DNA of 64,000 bases, from assembly GCA_036405135.1 (NCBI GenBank), contig DASWYF010000047.1, positions 1 through 64,000 of the forward strand. The letters run 5' to 3'. A program made the position numbers and the translations under genes. The notes beneath the pieces are model-generated. The model worked only from the letters and a program-made list of their open reading frames with translations. It was not told the DNA's origin and ran no database searches. Positions 1 to 7,075 of the stretch are shown here, in pieces (position 1 is the first letter of the stretch; each line of letters opens with the position of its first letter). The DNA comes from Verrucomicrobiia bacterium. Lineage in GTDB: Bacteria; Verrucomicrobiota; Verrucomicrobiia; Limisphaerales; JAEYXS01.

Positions 1-114
1 AGCAGTGCAAGCCCAACCGTCCGTGCTCTTCAGACCCCAAACCTCCCGCGAGGCCAAAACGCGCTCAACAAACCGGGCGTGTCGTTCTTTGGATGCGATG
101 GCGAGGTCGAGCAT
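1..114 (-). CDS. Integron cassette gene, DUF2750-like (partial)
   Basis: This reading frame starts with ATG at 114-112 and runs off the left edge of the window, so only the first 38 residues are visible. The stretch RFVERVLASREVWGLKS followed by DGWA resembles the N-terminus of DUF2750 proteins, small proteins of unknown function often found as integron cassettes. The start lies 18 bp beyond the attC box at 132-138, the short leader usual for cassette genes. It has the same strand as the two cassette genes to its right, so it would be the third cassette counted from intI. The family assignment rests on a short segment. Confidence 0.6.
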   Translation of the reverse strand, partial: MLDLAIASKERHARFVERVLASREVWGLKSTDGWACTA

Positions 115-128
115 ACCGGTGGTGTGAT

Positions 129-227
129 GTGGCCTAACGACCCAAGCTCAGCGACCCGGCACACGGGACGCAATGATTGCAAACCGTGGCGTCATGCCGG
201 GTTCGCTGCAGCGCCTGGTTAGGCCAC
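129..227 (-). repeat. attC: attC recombination site (second from intI)
   Basis: Read on the minus strand, the site begins with the R'' box GCCTAAC (224-218) and ends with the R' box GTTAGGC (138-132), matching the attC consensus RYYYAAC...GTTRRRY. The outer ends extend to a perfect 10-bp inverted repeat (129-138 with 218-227). Inner arms CAGCGACCCGG and CCGGGTTCGCTG pair except for one unpaired base, like the extrahelical bases of folded attC bottom strands. It is nearly identical to the site at 505-602 except in the central loop. The stop codon of the 219-494 gene lies in its R'' box. Confidence 0.9.
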
Positions 228-494
228 GTTCCAGTGAATCGGTGCATGGCGATACTGCTCAGGAAGCTCGGCCTTGGCGGTCGCAATCGAATCATAAACC
301 TGATCTTGTTGGCACTCCCACTGACTGTCGCAACTGAACCGATAAATCTCCGGTGAACCATCATACCGACAAAAAGCCAAACCGTGGATGACCGCAGCGA
401 TGCTGCCGTCGGTGCATGGAACGCTACCGAATGGTGCATCCGACCATGCCCACTCCAAAACGAGCGCGTTGTCTATGTGGGATGGAGGGTGCAT
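219..494 (-). CDS. Integron cassette gene, 91-aa hypothetical protein
   Basis: A 91-residue acidic, tryptophan- and cysteine-containing soluble protein with no motif I can assign. It opens with MHPPSHIDNALVLEWAWSD and contains CDSQWECQQD in its second half. It fills the cassette between the attC sites at 129-227 and 505-602: ATG at 494 is about 10 bp inside the cassette, and the TAA stop (221-219) is the TAA of the attC R'' box. Such proteins of unknown function are the commonest cargo of chromosomal integrons. It was probably acquired and is presumably read from upstream, because no promoter is evident in the short leader. Confidence 0.75.
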   Translation of the reverse strand: MHPPSHIDNALVLEWAWSDAPFGSVPCTDGSIAAVIHGLAFCRYDGSPEIYRFSCDSQWECQQDQVYDSIATAKAELPEQYRHAPIHWNVA

Positions 495-504
495 GGCGTG
501 TGCA

Positions 505-602
505 GTGGCCTAACGACCCAAGCTCAGCGACCCGGCGCACGGGACGCAATGATTGCAACCGCGACGCCCCCGCCGGGTTCGCTGCAGCGCATGGTTAGGC
601 AT
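505..602 (-). repeat. attC: attC recombination site (first from intI)
   Basis: On the minus strand the R'' box GCCTAAC lies at 600-594 and the R' box GTTAGGC at 514-508. The imperfect inner arms are the same as in the site at 129-227 (CAGCGACCCGG against CCGGGTTCGCTG, one unpaired base). The two sites share most of their length and differ mainly around 560-575, the loop end of the folded single strand. ATGCCTAAC at the intI-proximal end matches the attI core at 1118-1126. The site closes the RDD cassette, whose TAA stop lies in R''. Confidence 0.92.
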
Positions 603-1101
603 TTCGGGTAACAACTGTGCCGGCAATAAAATCATGCAAAGCTCGCCGTTTCTCGTTCGTCGCCATCGTGATGATCTCCAACAAAAACCAACCCATGCTG
701 GCCCACATGAGTATCTGCCCGGGCAACGAACTGATCTCTGCACCGGAGACATACTTACCTGCGAGAACCAAGTAAATGAGATAGGCCAGTGAGAGCGTGT
801 TCAAGATTATGTATCCGATGTCGCGGAGAAAAGCTTGGCGAAATGTCGGTATCCGCTCTTCTGAGACATCCAGCACCTTAATCTTCATTGCCATTTTGCC
901 GAGCGTCTGCCCGTAGCGAGAATGGAGAAGGACGCTGTAAAGCCAGTACGACGAATAGATAATGCCGCTCCAAATAATGATTATGGCCGGGGGGCGCTCC
1001 GGCGCTGACAGAAACGAATCCACGAACGACAGCGGAAGAAACACCAAGCCGTCGATAAATCCGGCGCAGAAGCGAGGCCAAAACGTCTGATACTTTTCCA
1101 T
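595..1101 (-). CDS. Integron cassette gene, RDD family membrane protein
   Basis: A 168-residue RDD-family protein. The N-terminal motif [11 protein letters not shown], the central [15 protein letters not shown] and the C-terminal [13 protein letters not shown] are the conserved blocks of the family, separated by three or four hydrophobic segments typical of an inner-membrane protein. Some RDD proteins act in ion transport or stress tolerance, but no function can be fixed here. It is the first cassette: ATG at 1101 lies 17 bp inside the attI core and the TAA stop (597-595) falls in the attC R'' box. Being next to attI, it is the cassette most likely to be expressed. Confidence 0.88.
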   Translation of the reverse strand: MEKYQTFWPRFCAGFIDGLVFLPLSFVDSFLSAPERPPAIIIIWSGIIYSSYWLYSVLLHSRYGQTLGKMAMKIKVLDVSEERIPTFRQAFLRDIGYIILNTLSLAYLIYLVLAGKYVSGAEISSLPGQILMWASMGWFLLEIITMATNEKRRALHDFIAGTVVTRNA

Positions 1102-1117
1102 ACGATAGTGAGCGAGA

Positions 1118-1126
1118 AATGCCTAA
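1118..1126 (-). other. attI: Putative attI core site
   Basis: On the minus strand this reads GTTAGGCAT, the same core as the R' box of the attC sites, and it lies between intI and the first cassette where attI is expected. Only the simple core (crossover at G/TTAGGC) is recognisable; the flanking integrase-binding sites cannot be delimited by eye. Confidence 0.75.
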
Positions 1127-1128
1127 CA

Positions 1129-1158
1129 TTGTACTATACCGCAAAGTGTCGGTACTAT
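1129..1158 (+). promoter_or_regulatory. Candidate intI promoter
   Basis: TTGTAC (1129-1134) and TACTAT (1153-1158) are separated by 18 bp and would start transcription near 1165, upstream of the preferred intI start at 1227. No LexA-type CTGT-N8-ACAG box was seen. A perfect TTGACA on the opposite strand (1242-1237) might belong to a cassette promoter, but no good -10 follows it. Confidence 0.35.
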
Positions 1159-1226
1159 TGGATATTGGCTTGGTTGACTGGTTGGAGCAGTGTATGCCTT
1201 GGACATGTGGGCAAGTTGAAGTTTGT

Positions 1227-2261
1227 ATGAGTATTTTGTCAAATAAAAACACCGCGCGGCAGGTGGGCGGACAGAGTTTTGTGCCGAATCCGAAGTTGCG
1301 GCTGCGGGAGCAGGTGCGGGAGGTGATGCGGTTCAAGCATTATGCGGTGCGGACAGAGGAGACTTATTGGGGGTGGATGAAGCAGTTCATCGTGTTTCAT
1401 GGGAAGCGGCATCCGCGAGAGATGGGGGCGGGGGAGGTGCATGAGTTTTTGACGTGTCTGGCGGTGGAGCGGCGGGTGGCGGTGGCGACGCAGAACCAAG
1501 CTTTGAACGCGTTGGTGTTTTTATACGGGGAAGTGTTGCATCAGCCGTTGGGGCAGTTGGCGGTGTTCGAGCGGCCGCAGCGGCCGGCGCGGTTGCCGGT
1601 GGTGCTTTCGGCGGGGGAGGTGCAGCGGTTGTTGGCGGGGGTGGGGATGAGGTATGGGTTGGTGGTGCGGTTGTTGTATGGAACGGGGATGCGGGTGATG
1701 GAGGGGTTGCGGTTGCGGGTAAAGGATGTGGATTTTGAGCGGGGGCAGATCGTGGTGCGGGATGGCAAGGGGGCGCGGGACCGGGTGACGGTGTTGCCGG
1801 AGTCGTTGCGGGGTGAGTTGCGGGAGCATTTGGCGCGGGTGCGGGTGGTGCATGGCGGAGATGTGGCGGCGGGTTTTGGCCGGGTGTTTTTGCCGGGGGC
1901 GTTGGCGCGGAAGTATCCGGGGGCGGAGCGGGAGTGGGGTTGGCAGTGGGTGTTTCCGGCAGAGCGGCGGGCGCGTGATCCGGAATCGGGGGTGGAGCGG
2001 CGGCATCATTTGCAGGAGGAGAATGTGCAGCGGGCGGGGTTGGTGAAGCGGGTCTCGCCGCATGTGTTGCGGCATTGCTTTGCCACGCACTTGCTGGAGA
2101 GCGGCTATGACATCCGGACGGTGCAGGAGCTTTTGGGGCACAAGGATGTGAGGACGACGATGATTTATACGCATGTGATGGTGAAGCCGGGTTTGGGGGT
2201 GAGGAGTCCACTGGATGGGGCGGGTCGTACCCTCGAGCCTATCGGGGAAAGTGGCGCGTAG
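1227..2261 (+). CDS. intI: Integron integrase IntI (tyrosine recombinase)
   Basis: A tyrosine recombinase with IntI features. The N-terminal domain (about residues 25-110) has the family sequence [11 protein letters not shown]. The catalytic residues are R in GTGMR, HVLRH, the H of LLGHKD and the nucleophile Y in MIYTHV. The segment [13 protein letters not shown] is the extra IntI-specific region that distinguishes integron integrases from XerC/XerD. I chose ATG 1227 (344 aa) because [10 protein letters not shown] is usual near the N-terminus of related integrases; ATG 1194 has a better Shine-Dalgarno (GGAG), and 1119 lies inside attI. Between VQRA and GLVKR, about ten residues usual in the family appear to be missing, so activity is uncertain. 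Codon use is unusually G-rich. Confidence 0.93.
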   Translation: MSILSNKNTARQVGGQSFVPNPKLRLREQVREVMRFKHYAVRTEETYWGWMKQFIVFHGKRHPREMGAGEVHEFLTCLAVERRVAVATQNQALNALVFLYGEVLHQPLGQLAVFERPQRPARLPVVLSAGEVQRLLAGVGMRYGLVVRLLYGTGMRVMEGLRLRVKDVDFERGQIVVRDGKGARDRVTVLPESLRGELREHLARVRVVHGGDVAAGFGRVFLPGALARKYPGAEREWGWQWVFPAERRARDPESGVERRHHLQEENVQRAGLVKRVSPHVLRHCFATHLLESGYDIRTVQELLGHKDVRTTMIYTHVMVKPGLGVRSPLDGAGRTLEPIGESGA

Positions 2262-3893
2262 GGCTACAGTTGGGGAAGTCGCATGTCTCAGGTTTCAGGT
2301 CGGCAACCGTGAACGGCGCATGATGCGCGAAAGGTGAAATTTTCAACCGAATGGGGTCAGGGGAAGGGGGAAAGAAGTTTCAAGTTTTCAGAGAGAAGAA
2401 GGGCCGCAAGAAAGCGCAAAAGACGCAAAAAGAGGAGCAGAATTACGATTTTGGATTTACGATTTACGAGGAAAGGCAGAGGGGAGCGACCGCGAAACAT
2501 GCGAACAGGAAGAGGAGCAGTGGGGGATGAGAAATGCGAGTTACGTGGAATGAGGTTTTTGGATGTTCTTGTTGCGGAAAAGGTTGGGCTTCTTTCACAA
2601 ATTTTAGCGAAAAGTGGTGGTTTTCTTGCGGGTTTTGTGGGATGAATTTAGGTGCTGGCAGCTCGCTGCTGGTAAAGGAAGGGCTGACAAGCCGGTTACG
2701 TGTTTCTGGTTTTGAGTTTCGAGTTAGGGACACGGAAGGCTGAAATCCCCGCTGAATGGTTCGATGGAATCGTTTTGGCAATTCCTTATGGAAGCATCAG
2801 GAGATGGCCGAAGTGAGAAGGGCGAGGTCCGAAAGGAAAAGCGACTTTCTCGTTTGGAGTCTCTGATCTGAAGTTCGGTGGGGCAGTTGTGAAAAAAGTT
2901 TGGGCTCGTCAGGAGCCTCGCCCTACCGAGCTGGGTAGGATCTGTGGGTGTATCGGGCGCTGGATCGGGGCTCGTAAGCTGGAGGGGGAACGGGACGTCG
3001 GTGGGCGTAGGATTATTTATGTCTCACCGGGGAATCCCTAGGCGGGGCAAGGTTCGAGGTGAGAAGGGCGAAGGCCGAAGGTCGGCTTCCTATCAAACTG
3101 CGAATCTAGCCAGCCAAAGTACTCACTGCGGAACCAGCCGGGTCAAGGACGGCATCAGAGTCTGGCCTCCCTGTGAGGAGGAGCCATAGGCCAGATACAT
3201 CAACAGGGGTCGGATGGTTTCATTGCTCTTTGACATAGTTCCGTAGCCATCCAAGGGATGGAGTGGGAAGTTTTCAGTGTTCAGTTTTCAGAGGAACACG
3301 AAAGCCGAAGATTCTGCCTTTGCTCTAGATTCAAAGCGTCGAGGACGAGGACGAAGGACGAAGGACGATTGGGTGGTGTTGGAGTGGCTGGCGAGGGTCG
3401 GATTCGGATTGGTGTGGACTGATAGCTAGAGTGCCGCAGGACAGGATGCTATCGCGGAGTGTCACGCTGAACGGATCGGGCGGAAGGCGGCTCCGGGGGA
3501 ATGAATTAATTTACGATTTGGGAAGGACGATTTACGAGTCGCTCTTGTTTCCAGGTTCCGGCTGTTGGTTGGTGAAAGCCGCGAGGTTTAGTTAGGGACC
3601 GGGGTCGAAGTTCGACTTCCATACCGGTTCTTACCGGATTGGTTAGAGCCGCGGTGGCGGCTGAGGTGGGGACTGCCGGCAGGATTCCGGCAGCACGTTG
3701 GTTCTGCCTCATTATCCCGCAGCCAGGGGACGGCTACAGTTAAGGGTGGTTAGTTCTGCCTCATCACTTCGGCAGCTACGGGGCTGGAAAATGTGGTGTT
3801 TTCTGCCGCTTGCAAAAAGGCGGGGAATCGTTAGTGTTTGCGGCTCATTGCGCTTTCAACGGGCGCGATGTGACCAATAACAACGGGTTAGCG
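2262..3893. other. Gene-free, repeat-rich stretch
   Basis: I see no convincing gene. Short purine-rich segments recur: TTTACGATTTACGAG-like strings near 2455-2470 and 3507-3538, GAAGGGCGAGGTCCGAAAGG near 2817 with a diverged relative near 3062, and ACGAAGGACGAAGGACG near 3353. A GC-rich string GGGCTCGTCAGGAGCCTCG begins near 2903. Near 3705-3785 two copies of a TTCTGCCTCAT...CAGC motif occur. The open frames here lack plausible protein sequence. It separates the integron from the conserved chromosome. Confidence 0.7.
3673..3693. repeat. REP-like palindrome
   Basis: CTGCCGG (3673-3679) and CCGGCAG (3687-3693) form a perfect 7-bp stem with a 7-nt loop. A close relative is at 13901-13921. Both lie in non-coding DNA, as expected for a dispersed REP-type element. 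Confidence 0.6.
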
Positions 3894-5111
3894 ATGGCAC
3901 TTATTGTCCAAAAATATGGCGGCACTTCGGTCGGCAATACCGACCGGATCAAGAACGTCGCCCGGCGCGTGGCGGAATATCGCAAACGCGGTGATCAGAT
4001 CGTCGTCGTCGTCTCCGCGATGAGCGGGGTGACGGATAATCTCATCAAGCTCTCCAAAGAGATCATGCCGCTGCCGAGTGAGCGGGAGATGGATATGCTC
4101 CTGGCGACGGGCGAGCAGACAACCATCGCGCTCGCGGCTATGGCGCTCCACGCGATCGATATCCCGGCCGTGTCCCTCACGGGCGCGCAGGCGGGCATCG
4201 TGACGGACGGCATGCATAGCAAGGCTAAGATCCAGAACATCTCGCCGAAGCAGGTGCATGCGCTGCTCGATGCGGGCAATGTGGTCATCGTGGCCGGTTT
4301 CCAAGGCCAAACCTCGGATGGTCACATCACGACGCTGGGTCGCGGCGGTTCTGATCTTACGGCGATCGCGCTGGCGGGTGCGTTGAAGGCCGACCTTTGC
4401 CAGATTTATACGGATGTGGACGGCGTTTATACGACGGATCCGCGCATCGTTCCGAATGCGAGCAAGCTGCAGGAGATTGCCTACGATGAGATGTTGGAAC
4501 TGGCGGGTGCCGGGGCCAAGGTGATGCAGTTGCGCTCGGTGGAATTTGCCAAGAAATTCGGTGTAGTGTTTGAAGTTCGCTCCAGTCTTAACGACAACCC
4601 AGGTACGATTGTGAAAGAGGAAACAGCAGCCATGGAAGGCGTCGTCGTGCGCGGCGTCGCTCTCGACAAGAATCAAGCCAAGGTCACGCTGGTGGCCGTC
4701 CCGGATAAACCGGGTGTGGCCGCCAAGATCTTCAAGGCGTTGGCCGATGCCGCCGTGAACGTGGACATGATCGTGCAGAACGTCAGCCACGGCGCAGGCA
4801 AGCCCGCCACGGATCTTTCCTTCACCGTGGAGAAGGCGGATCTCTTGAAGGCGCAGAAGGTTATCACGGCGTTGAAGGCCGATGTGGGCTATGGCGACGT
4901 GATCAGCGATGAGAGCGTGGCGAAGGTGTCGATCGTAGGCGTCGGCATGCGCAGCCACTCGGGTATCGCCGCGCGGATGTTTGATACGCTGGCGACCGAA
5001 GGCGTGAACATCCAGATGATCTCCACGAGCGAGATCAAGGTGTCCGTGATCATCAGCCTGGACAAGGGCGAGAGCGCGTTGAAGGCGTTGCACAAGGCAT
5101 TCATCGGCTAA
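3894..5111 (+). CDS. lysC: Aspartate kinase
   Basis: Phosphorylates L-aspartate, the first step toward lysine, threonine, methionine and diaminopimelate. The start at 3894 gives 405 residues, the length of single-function LysC enzymes, and places the conserved KYGGTSVG at residues 7-14; the longer upstream frame has no conserved sequence. The N-terminal kinase domain includes GRGGSDLTA and DVDGVYTTDPR. Two C-terminal ACT domains (about 265-405, including VPDKPGVA and SHSGIAARMF) provide feedback control by end products. Met247 (ATG at 4632) is preceded by AGAGG and is close to the place where the Bacillus beta subunit starts. It stands alone, followed by a strong terminator. Confidence 0.96.
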   Translation: MALIVQKYGGTSVGNTDRIKNVARRVAEYRKRGDQIVVVVSAMSGVTDNLIKLSKEIMPLPSEREMDMLLATGEQTTIALAAMALHAIDIPAVSLTGAQAGIVTDGMHSKAKIQNISPKQVHALLDAGNVVIVAGFQGQTSDGHITTLGRGGSDLTAIALAGALKADLCQIYTDVDGVYTTDPRIVPNASKLQEIAYDEMLELAGAGAKVMQLRSVEFAKKFGVVFEVRSSLNDNPGTIVKEETAAMEGVVVRGVALDKNQAKVTLVAVPDKPGVAAKIFKALADAAVNVDMIVQNVSHGAGKPATDLSFTVEKADLLKAQKVITALKADVGYGDVISDESVAKVSIVGVGMRSHSGIAARMFDTLATEGVNIQMISTSEIKVSVIISLDKGESALKALHKAFIG

Positions 5112-5136
5112 AAGCAGCCAACATACTATTGTGAAA

Positions 5137-5171
5137 GGCCGGTCACAATCGTGTGACCGGCCTTTTGTTTT
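5137..5171 (+). terminator. Rho-independent terminator after lysC
   Basis: A perfect 11-bp stem, GGCCGGTCACA (5137-5147) with TGTGACCGGCC (5152-5162), with loop ATCG and followed by TTTTGTTTT. Confidence 0.9.
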
Positions 5172-5260
5172 CAGAGAGAACGGTGGAGATTTTTGCAATA
5201 AAGTTGAGAATGGAACGGTTTCGGCTATCTTCACTGCGATCAATTGAATCCATTCTACCT

Positions 5261-6040
5261 ATGAAACTTCGTCCCTTACTGGCTTTGACTTCGGCCTTGA
5301 TCTTGAGTGTCGCCACTTCGGCCCATGCGCAGTTCGCGGGAGGCCGTGGTGGTGGTGCTGGCGCAATGCCCGGCAGCAATCCAGCGCTTGCCAAAGTGTT
5401 CGGCAAGAACACCGCATTCTCCGCGAAGGCAGACCTGAAAGTATCGGACGCAGCGGGCAAGGAAACGATGAGCGGCGAGATCAAGTATGCGTTTCTGGAG
5501 GGGAGCACCTATTGGGGAATGGACATGAGCCAGATGAAGAGCGCCCAGATCCCGCCGCAAGCCGCCGCCAGCATGAAGCAGATGGGCATGGCCGAGATGG
5601 TCATGGTCAGCAAGGCAGGGGCCAAGACCGCGTTGCTCGTCTATCCTGGCATGAATGCCTACGCCGAAATGCCGGTGCCTGCCGAGGCTGCTGGTGATTC
5701 CAAGGCCGACATCAAGACCGAGGCCGTGGGCGAAGAAACGGTGAACGGCCATAAGTGCAAGAAGAACAAAGTCACCATCACTGAGAACGGCAAAACGCAG
5801 ACGCTGTTCACATGGAACGCCACGGACCTGAAAGATTTCCCGGTGCGCGTGGAAGTGCCCGATAACGGCAACGGCAAGGTGCAGATGGATTACAAGGACA
5901 TCAAACTGGAAAAGCCCGATGCGAAGCTCTTCGAAGCACCAGCGGGTTACACCCGTTATGATAATGTCCAAGCCTTGCTGCAAGGTGAGATGATGAAACG
6001 CATGGGTGGCGGCGCTGGTGGCTTCCCCAAAGCTCCGTGA
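5261..6040 (+). CDS. Secreted protein, paralog of the next gene
   Basis: A 259-residue protein with a clear Sec signal peptide (MKLRPLLALTSALILSVATS, then AHAQ), followed by a glycine-rich linker. The body has strand-rich sequence ending in a conserved block: TVNGHKCKKNKVTI, TLFTWNATDLKDFPVRV and KPDAKLFEAPAGYTRYD. This pattern resembles DUF4412-like and LolA-like periplasmic proteins, but I cannot assign a function. ATG 5261 was chosen because the signal peptide starts there. The next gene has the same C-terminal layout and begins 5 bp after this stop, so the two form an operon that probably arose by tandem duplication. Confidence 0.8.
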   Translation: MKLRPLLALTSALILSVATSAHAQFAGGRGGGAGAMPGSNPALAKVFGKNTAFSAKADLKVSDAAGKETMSGEIKYAFLEGSTYWGMDMSQMKSAQIPPQAAASMKQMGMAEMVMVSKAGAKTALLVYPGMNAYAEMPVPAEAAGDSKADIKTEAVGEETVNGHKCKKNKVTITENGKTQTLFTWNATDLKDFPVRVEVPDNGNGKVQMDYKDIKLEKPDAKLFEAPAGYTRYDNVQALLQGEMMKRMGGGAGGFPKAP

Positions 6041-6044
6041 GCCG

Positions 6045-6857
6045 ATGACCGCCACACGGTCTAAAAGAATGATGCTCCGTCCGTTTTCATTCTACTTGGT
6101 TTTGTTTTGGGCGCTGCTGGTCACCCGACCGGTCAGCGCCCAAAACATCGATGCCCTCGGGCGGCAGGTGCCTTGGGTAGCCGCAGCGTTGTCGGAGTTC
6201 CTGAGTGATTCGCGTGCCTTCGTTGCCCGGCTGGAAGTGCAAGTCCCCGGTGATGCCGGTGAGAAGCCTGCTAAATTGCCCTTCACCATCGTCATGGATG
6301 AAGGCCAGCTGCGTCTCGATCTGAAGTTGTCTGAGGTCACTTCGGATCTGATGCCCGCCGAATTTCTCACCCCCTTGAAGCAAGCCGGGTGGGAACGCGT
6401 GATGTTGCTCTACCATCCTAAAGCGAGCACCCGGCTCGTCGTGCCCGCTGAGAAAGCCTATGTGGAATTCCCCAAAGATACCAACGGCCCCAGCAAGATG
6501 GAAAATGACGCCGCGCAAAAGCTCGGTGTCATGGAGAAAAAGCTCTTGGGTATCGAATCCGTAGACGGTCACCCCTGCCGTAAATACCGTCTCACCGGCA
6601 AAGCGGGTCAAGAAATCGAAGAAGCTTACGTTTGGGAAGCCACGGATTTGAATACATTACCGATAAAGCTATTTGTGAAGGCTGATGGGCAGGTATATAA
6701 TTTCCAATTGCGACAAGTAAAACTGGGCAAGCCGGACGCCCGCCTCTTCACCGTCCCAAAAGAGTATCGTAAAGCAGGCAGCGCTCAGGAACTTGTTGCG
6801 GGCGTGCTATTTAAGTCAATCGGTTCCGGTAAGTCTCCTTTTACGTTATCGGAATAA
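6045..6857 (+). CDS. Secreted protein, paralog of the preceding gene
   Basis: A 270-residue secreted protein. The signal peptide core is FSFYLVLFWALLVTRPVSAQ. The C-terminal half repeats the layout of the upstream protein: SVDGHPCRKYRLTG, AYVWEATDLNTLPIKL and KPDARLFTVPKEYRKAGSAQ. It has no cofactor or catalytic motif. A role as a periplasmic carrier or sensor of the LolA/DUF4412 type is possible but unproven. Start codons at 6045, 6069 and 6072 are all compatible with the signal peptide and none has a strong Shine-Dalgarno sequence. Confidence 0.78.
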   Translation: MTATRSKRMMLRPFSFYLVLFWALLVTRPVSAQNIDALGRQVPWVAAALSEFLSDSRAFVARLEVQVPGDAGEKPAKLPFTIVMDEGQLRLDLKLSEVTSDLMPAEFLTPLKQAGWERVMLLYHPKASTRLVVPAEKAYVEFPKDTNGPSKMENDAAQKLGVMEKKLLGIESVDGHPCRKYRLTGKAGQEIEEAYVWEATDLNTLPIKLFVKADGQVYNFQLRQVKLGKPDARLFTVPKEYRKAGSAQELVAGVLFKSIGSGKSPFTLSE

Positions 6858-6863
6858 AAAAGA

Positions 6864-6886
6864 ACGGGCACCGCCACCGGTGCCCG
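6864..6886. terminator. GC-rich hairpin, possible terminator
   Basis: CGGGCACCG and CGGTGCCCG pair around a short loop. There is no T-run after it on +; an A-rich run precedes it, so it would terminate better on -. It lies 7 bp after the stop of the secreted-protein pair. Confidence 0.5.
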
Positions 6887-7075
6887 CCCAACCAACCAAC
6901 CTATTTCCAACCAAACCAACTAACGGTAAGGTTGACGCTGCATCCTCGATTTTCATTCAAAAATTGTTCTCAGCGGACAATTTTTCCTAAAACTTTCCCA
7001 TCCAATTTCTGCAATTTACTCATTTGCAGGATTTTCCATTTATCTGGAAGTGGGGTTAGATTAGCGTCATCTGCC

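Noticed and set aside
1-602. CRISPR array suggested by two similar direct elements near the left edge
   Set aside because: Only two copies, about 99 bp each, with inverted-repeat ends and genes between them; they fit attC sites, not CRISPR repeats.
1387-2211. A 274-aa minus-strand open frame across intI
   Set aside because: It is rich in Pro/Ala/Ser in a pattern produced by the G bias of intI on the opposite strand, and the + strand encodes a clear integrase.
2334-2781. Short frames of 100 aa in the repeat-rich gap
   Set aside because: They consist of low-complexity Arg/Lys-rich or repeat-derived sequence and have no signal of conserved protein.
3888-5243. A 451-aa minus-strand frame across lysC
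   Set aside because: It is the antisense of a well-conserved aspartate kinase; the His/Arg-rich composition is typical of a shadow frame.
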